A stretch of DNA of 9,994 nucleotides, taken from Alphaproteobacteria bacterium. Lineage in GTDB: Bacteria > Pseudomonadota > Alphaproteobacteria > Micavibrionales > Micavibrionaceae. The stretch is taken from assembly GCA_016763095.1 (NCBI GenBank), contig JAESUK010000059.1, positions 1 through 9,994 on the forward strand. The letters are read 5' to 3'. The position numbers and the translations under genes were made by a program. This document shows positions 6,564 through 9,994 of this stretch, piece by piece (the stretch's first letter is position 1; every line of letters begins with the position of its first letter). The notes below the pieces were generated by a model that was not told where the DNA came from, searched no databases, and saw nothing but the letters and a program-made list of their open reading frames with translations.

Positions 6564-9099
6564 TGCAAAAACAAAAAAAGATGAAGAAAAAAAGCCTGCT
6601 AAAACGCTTAGTTTGGGTGGTGGAACACTTAGCTTGGGAAGTGCGGCGACGGCAAAAGTAAAACAAAACATTGCTGGTGGCGGTGTTGCGGTTGAGATAC
6701 GCAGAAGTCGTAAGTCAACAGCTACGCCTGCTCCAACACCATCTACAGAATCTATGACGGCACCTAAGCCTACAAAAGAGGTTAGAATACATGATGATCG
6801 TATCAAAGCACTTCAACAGGCTATTGATGATGAAAAGAAGCGTCAGGCAGAAATTGCTAAAGTAGTGGCAAAAGAAGCGGCTTCAAAAAAAGAAGCTGTT
6901 CCTGCAGCTCCTGTTAAGTCAGCACGTGAGATTGAGCTTGAAGAGCTTAAGAAGATTGAAGAAATTGAGCGTGAAAAAGCTGATGAAGAGAGCAAAAAGC
7001 GTGCGGCACAAGTTGATAAGTTTAAAAACGCCCCTATTCTTCCTACTGCTGGTTCAGGTGCGGGATCTAGTGCTGGACGTGGTGCGCCAAGTGGTGCGGC
7101 ACCAGGTCTTGTTGATGCGTTAAGTTACCGTGATCGTGCGAAGAGAGCCGCGCCTGCACGTCGTAACACAAACAACTCTAATAATAAACGCCGTGGCGGA
7201 TGTATGACTGTTACGCAAGTATTGAACGAAGCGTATACACGTGGTGAGCGCGGGCAATCTATGGCAGCGATCAAGCGTGCACGTGCACGTGCGAAAGCGG
7301 CTCTAGGTCCTAAAGAAATGGCAGCAAAGGTTTCAAGAGAAGTTACCTTGCCAGAGCATATTACAGTGCAAGAGCTTGCAAACCGTATGACTGAAAAAGG
7401 GGGGGACATCATTAAATCCCTTATGAATATGGGTGTCATGGCTACAATTAACCAAACAATTGATGCTGATACTGCAGAACTTGTTATTGGTGAGTTTGGC
7501 CACACATTCAGACGTGTGACGGAAGCAGATGTTGAGCTCGGTGTTGATGTCTATGATGACGATGAGTCTGACTTGGTTTCACGTCCTCCTGTTGTGACAA
7601 TTATGGGTCACGTTGACCATGGTAAAACATCCCTTCTTGATGCGATGCGTCAAACAGATGTGGTTGCTGGTGAAGCAGGTGGAATTACGCAACATATTGG
7701 TGCATACCAAATTGTTGGGCAAACAGGTGAGAAAATCACATTCCTTGATACACCAGGTCACGCGGCCTTTACGGAAATGCGCGCACGTGGTGCAAACGTT
7801 ACAGATATTGTTGTTATCGTGATTGCGGCCAATGATAGTATTATGCCTCAAACAATTGAAGCGATTGCACATGCAAAGGCTGCGAAGGTTCCAATTATTA
7901 TTGCTATTAATAAGATCGACCTTCCTGATGCAAATGTTATGAAAGCCAAGCAAGACCTTCTTCAACATGAAGTTGTTATTGAAGATATGGGTGGTGATGT
8001 TCTTTGCGTGGAAGTTTCTGCGAAGAAAAAAACTAATCTGGATAAGCTTGAAGAAGCGATTTTCCTTCAATCTGAAATTTTGGATCTTAAAGCAAATCCA
8101 AACCGTGAAGCACATGGTACAGTTGTTGAATCTAAACTTGAACAAGGACGTGGATCAGTAGCGACGGTATTGATGCAAAACGGTACACTTAAGATTGGTG
8201 ACATTTTTGTTGTTGGTGCTGAATGGGGTCGTGTTCGTGCTCTTATCAATGATAAAGGCGTTCACGTTAAAACAGCCATTCCTGGTGAACCGATTGAGGT
8301 TCTTGGAATTAACGGTACACCAGAAGCTGGTGATCCATTTGCGGTGGTTGAGAATGAGGCAAAAGCACGTGAAGTTGCGGAATACCGTATTCGTGTGAAA
8401 CTTGATAAAAAATCTGCATCTGCGAATGGAGCTACATCGCTTGAAAGTATGATGGCCGTTGTGAGAGAAGGAGAAAAGAAAACTCTTCCTGTTCTGATCA
8501 AAGGAGATGTTCATGGTTCTGTTGAGGCTCTTCTTGGATCTCTTGAGAAGCTTACGAAAGACAATGATGAAATTGCTGTTCAAGCGCTTCACACAGCGGT
8601 TGGTGGTATCACAGAGTCAGATGTAAGACTTGCGAAGGCATCAAATGCAATTATTCTTGGGTTTAATGTTCGTGCAAATGCACAGGCACGTGACCTTGCG
8701 AAGCAAGATGGTGTTGATATTCGTTATTACAACATTATCTATAACGTTATTGATGATATGAAAGCTATTCTATCTGGAATGCTTTCGCCAATTCAGCGTG
8801 AAGAATATCTTGGACAAGCGGAAATTCGCGAAGTGTTTAATATTACTAAAGTCGGTAAGATTGCTGGTTGTATGATGACAACAGGTATGGTTAAGCGTGG
8901 TGCAAAAGTTCGCTTGCTTCGTGATGATATTGTTATTCATGAGGGTATGCTTAAAACGCTTAAACGTTTCAAGGATGAAGTTAAAGAAGTTAAAGAAGGT
9001 ATGGAATGTGGTATGGCCTTTGAAAACTATGATGATATCAAAGCGGGTGACGTGATTGAGTGCTTCGAACTTATTGAAGAACAGCGTGAGTTGGACTAG
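6556..9099 (+). CDS. infB: Translation initiation factor IF-2
   Basis: IF-2 is the GTPase that brings formyl-methionyl-tRNA to the 30S subunit and promotes subunit joining. The product is 847 residues. The N-terminus has the alphaproteobacterial KTLSLGGGTLSLG segment, a charged coiled-coil-like linker (about 78-158), a Gly/Ala/Ser spacer and an arginine-rich segment near 191-250. The IF2_N domain lies at about 262-320. The GTPase motifs are all present: GHVDHGKT (351-358), GGITQHIG (375-382), DTPGH (398-402), NKID (452-455) and SAK (488-490). Domains II to IV follow to the end, including KGDVHGSVEALLGSL in domain III and the fMet-tRNA-binding C-terminal barrel. The ribosome site before the ATG at 6556 is weak (AAGAAAG), and the start overlaps the small frame at 6372-6563. 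The preceding 211 bases hold that frame and a hairpin. Confidence 0.98.
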   Translation: MTDAKTKKDEEKKPAKTLSLGGGTLSLGSAATAKVKQNIAGGGVAVEIRRSRKSTATPAPTPSTESMTAPKPTKEVRIHDDRIKALQQAIDDEKKRQAEIAKVVAKEAASKKEAVPAAPVKSAREIELEELKKIEEIEREKADEESKKRAAQVDKFKNAPILPTAGSGAGSSAGRGAPSGAAPGLVDALSYRDRAKRAAPARRNTNNSNNKRRGGCMTVTQVLNEAYTRGERGQSMAAIKRARARAKAALGPKEMAAKVSREVTLPEHITVQELANRMTEKGGDIIKSLMNMGVMATINQTIDADTAELVIGEFGHTFRRVTEADVELGVDVYDDDESDLVSRPPVVTIMGHVDHGKTSLLDAMRQTDVVAGEAGGITQHIGAYQIVGQTGEKITFLDTPGHAAFTEMRARGANVTDIVVIVIAANDSIMPQTIEAIAHAKAAKVPIIIAINKIDLPDANVMKAKQDLLQHEVVIEDMGGDVLCVEVSAKKKTNLDKLEEAIFLQSEILDLKANPNREAHGTVVESKLEQGRGSVATVLMQNGTLKIGDIFVVGAEWGRVRALINDKGVHVKTAIPGEPIEVLGINGTPEAGDPFAVVENEAKAREVAEYRIRVKLDKKSASANGATSLESMMAVVREGEKKTLPVLIKGDVHGSVEALLGSLEKLTKDNDEIAVQALHTAVGGITESDVRLAKASNAIILGFNVRANAQARDLAKQDGVDIRYYNIIYNVIDDMKAILSGMLSPIQREEYLGQAEIREVFNITKVGKIAGCMMTTGMVKRGAKVRLLRDDIVIHEGMLKTLKRFKDEVKEVKEGMECGMAFENYDDIKAGDVIECFELIEEQRELD

Positions 9100-9104
9100 T
9101 CATT

Positions 9105-9530
9105 ATGCAAGAAAGATCACAAAGACAGCTTCGCGTTGGTGAACAACTTCGTCATGTTCTTATTGAGTGCCTTGCGCATGGTAACTTTAAGGATGAACTT
9201 TTGTATCACAACACTCAGAACATTATTATTTCAGAGGTTAGAATTAGCCCTGATTTAAAGAATGCGGGGGCATATGTTTATGTTCTCGGTGGAAAAAAGT
9301 GTAAGCCTATCATCAAGAGTATGAACGGTGAGGTGAATGCATTCAAAAAGTATGTTTGGAAGAACCTTAGCCTTAAGTTTATGCCGAGGATTCGTTTTAA
9401 AGAAGATGTTAGCTTTGAGAATGCCAATAATATTGAGGGTATTCTTTTTAAAATTAATAGAGAGTCTGAAGAAAAAGCAGGCAAAGATTCTGAAAAATCC
9501 ACTGAAGAAGTTTCGGACAATTCAGAATAA
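9105..9530 (+). CDS. rbfA: 30S ribosome-binding factor RbfA
   Basis: RbfA is a small KH-like protein that binds the immature 30S subunit and is needed for 16S rRNA 5'-end maturation, notably in the cold. The 141-residue product has the family pattern: RQLRVGEQLRHVLIECL as the first helix (8-24), then SEVRISPDLKNAGAYVYVLGG (43-63) holding the signature strand and the Ala-x-Gly-like kink. Next come the helix up to LSLKFMPRIRF and the closing DVSFENANNIEGIL (101-114). A charged tail rich in Glu, Lys and Ser (119-141) is probably disordered. It starts 5 bases after infB and its TAA overlaps the truB ATG by one base (TAATG), so translation of the three genes is probably coupled. Confidence 0.95.
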   Translation: MQERSQRQLRVGEQLRHVLIECLAHGNFKDELLYHNTQNIIISEVRISPDLKNAGAYVYVLGGKKCKPIIKSMNGEVNAFKKYVWKNLSLKFMPRIRFKEDVSFENANNIEGILFKINRESEEKAGKDSEKSTEEVSDNSE

Positions 9531-9994
9531 TGGCACGACGTAAAAAAGGACTCAAAATTGATGGTTGGGTCAACTTAAAGAAGCCTCTTGGTATGACATC
9601 AACAAGTGCCGTCAATATTGTAAAGTGGGCGTTTAAAGCACAAAAAGCCGGGCATGCAGGGACATTAGATCCGCTTGCCTCAGGTGTTCTTCCCATTGCG
9701 TTGGGAGAAGCAACAAAGACAATTCCTTATACCCAAGATGCTTATAAAATTTATGAATTTACATCTCAGTGGGGAGAGCAAACAACCACAGATGATAAAG
9801 AAGGTGAAGTCGTCTCTTCTAGTGACCTTGCGCCAACACAAGATGAAATAGAGGCTTTTCTTTCTAAGTATATTGGCAATGTTCAGCAAACACCTCCACA
9901 ATTCTCTGCCATCAAAATCAATGGTGAACGTGCCTATGATATGGCGCGAAATGGGCAAGATGTTAATATCCCTTCTCGCCCCGTCTATATAGAA
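9530..9994 (+). CDS. truB: tRNA pseudouridine(55) synthase TruB, 3' end outside the window
   Basis: TruB converts uridine 55 in the T-loop of tRNAs to pseudouridine and also has a tRNA-folding role. The window holds the first 155 codons in one open frame that runs off the right edge. The start DGWVNLKKPLGMTSTSAVN is the conserved TruB N-terminus. The catalytic motif is GHAGTLDPLASGVLP (41-55), with the catalytic aspartate at Asp47. Further family segments are ALGEATKT (57-64), QTPPQFSAIKINGERAYDMAR and SRPVYI near the edge. The ATG at 9530 shares its first base with the rbfA stop. The family is usually about 300 residues, so roughly half is present. Confidence 0.97.
   Translation, partial: MARRKKGLKIDGWVNLKKPLGMTSTSAVNIVKWAFKAQKAGHAGTLDPLASGVLPIALGEATKTIPYTQDAYKIYEFTSQWGEQTTTDDKEGEVVSSSDLAPTQDEIEAFLSKYIGNVQQTPPQFSAIKINGERAYDMARNGQDVNIPSRPVYIE

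Noticed and set aside
7579..8145. Long open frame of 188 codons on the - strand inside infB
   Set aside because: It lies opposite the highly conserved GTPase domain and its translation is rich in Cys, Asn, Phe and His with no recognisable domain, as expected for a shadow of the real gene.
1..9994. CRISPR array, tRNA genes, prophage or defence genes
   Set aside because: No direct repeats with spacers, no cloverleaf-like segment and no such protein motifs were seen; every large frame belongs to a core housekeeping family.

Overview
This window is a conserved housekeeping block on the + strand of a low-GC alphaproteobacterium. The evidence for that group is gene order and protein style. The order lnt / XRE-type regulator / metK / trmB followed by rimP / nusA / infB / rbfA / truB is the usual alphaproteobacterial arrangement. 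IF-2 has the lysine-rich 'KTLSLGGGTLSL' start and NusA the acidic, alanine-rich tail common in that class. I cannot place it to family with confidence. No gene is supported on the - strand. There are no tRNAs, rRNAs, CRISPR arrays or insertion sequences that I can recognise.

Left part (1-3365). The first bases are probably the tail of the gene before lnt, often a CorC/HlyC-type protein. lnt (apolipoprotein N-acyltransferase) follows. It has its catalytic triad but ends early, and a one-base shift near the stop would restore a tail that resembles the family C-terminus. Next is an XRE-family regulator that is broken by a one-base frameshift inside the helix-turn-helix domain. Then comes an intact metK, which makes S-adenosylmethionine (SAM). 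Its leader contains two alternative complementary segments.

Middle (3389-4206). trmB encodes a tRNA (m7G46) methyltransferase that uses the SAM made by MetK. After it come a good sigma70-type promoter (TTGCAT, 17 bases, TATAAA) and, about 28 bases downstream, a strong intrinsic terminator just before rimP. This looks like an attenuator at the head of the nusA operon.

Right part (4207-9994). rimP, nusA, infB, rbfA and truB (cut by the window end) form one translation/transcription operon covering 30S maturation, transcription elongation/termination, initiation factor 2, 16S processing and tRNA pseudouridine-55. The ylxR gene usually found between nusA and infB is missing. In its place is a 211-base gap with a small hydrophobic reading frame that has a good ribosome binding site, and a strong RNA hairpin.

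I saw no clearly new multi-gene system. The items most worth a second look are the rimP-nusA attenuator, the ylxR replacement region, and the two reading-frame breaks within about 360 bases at the lnt end and the XRE gene.
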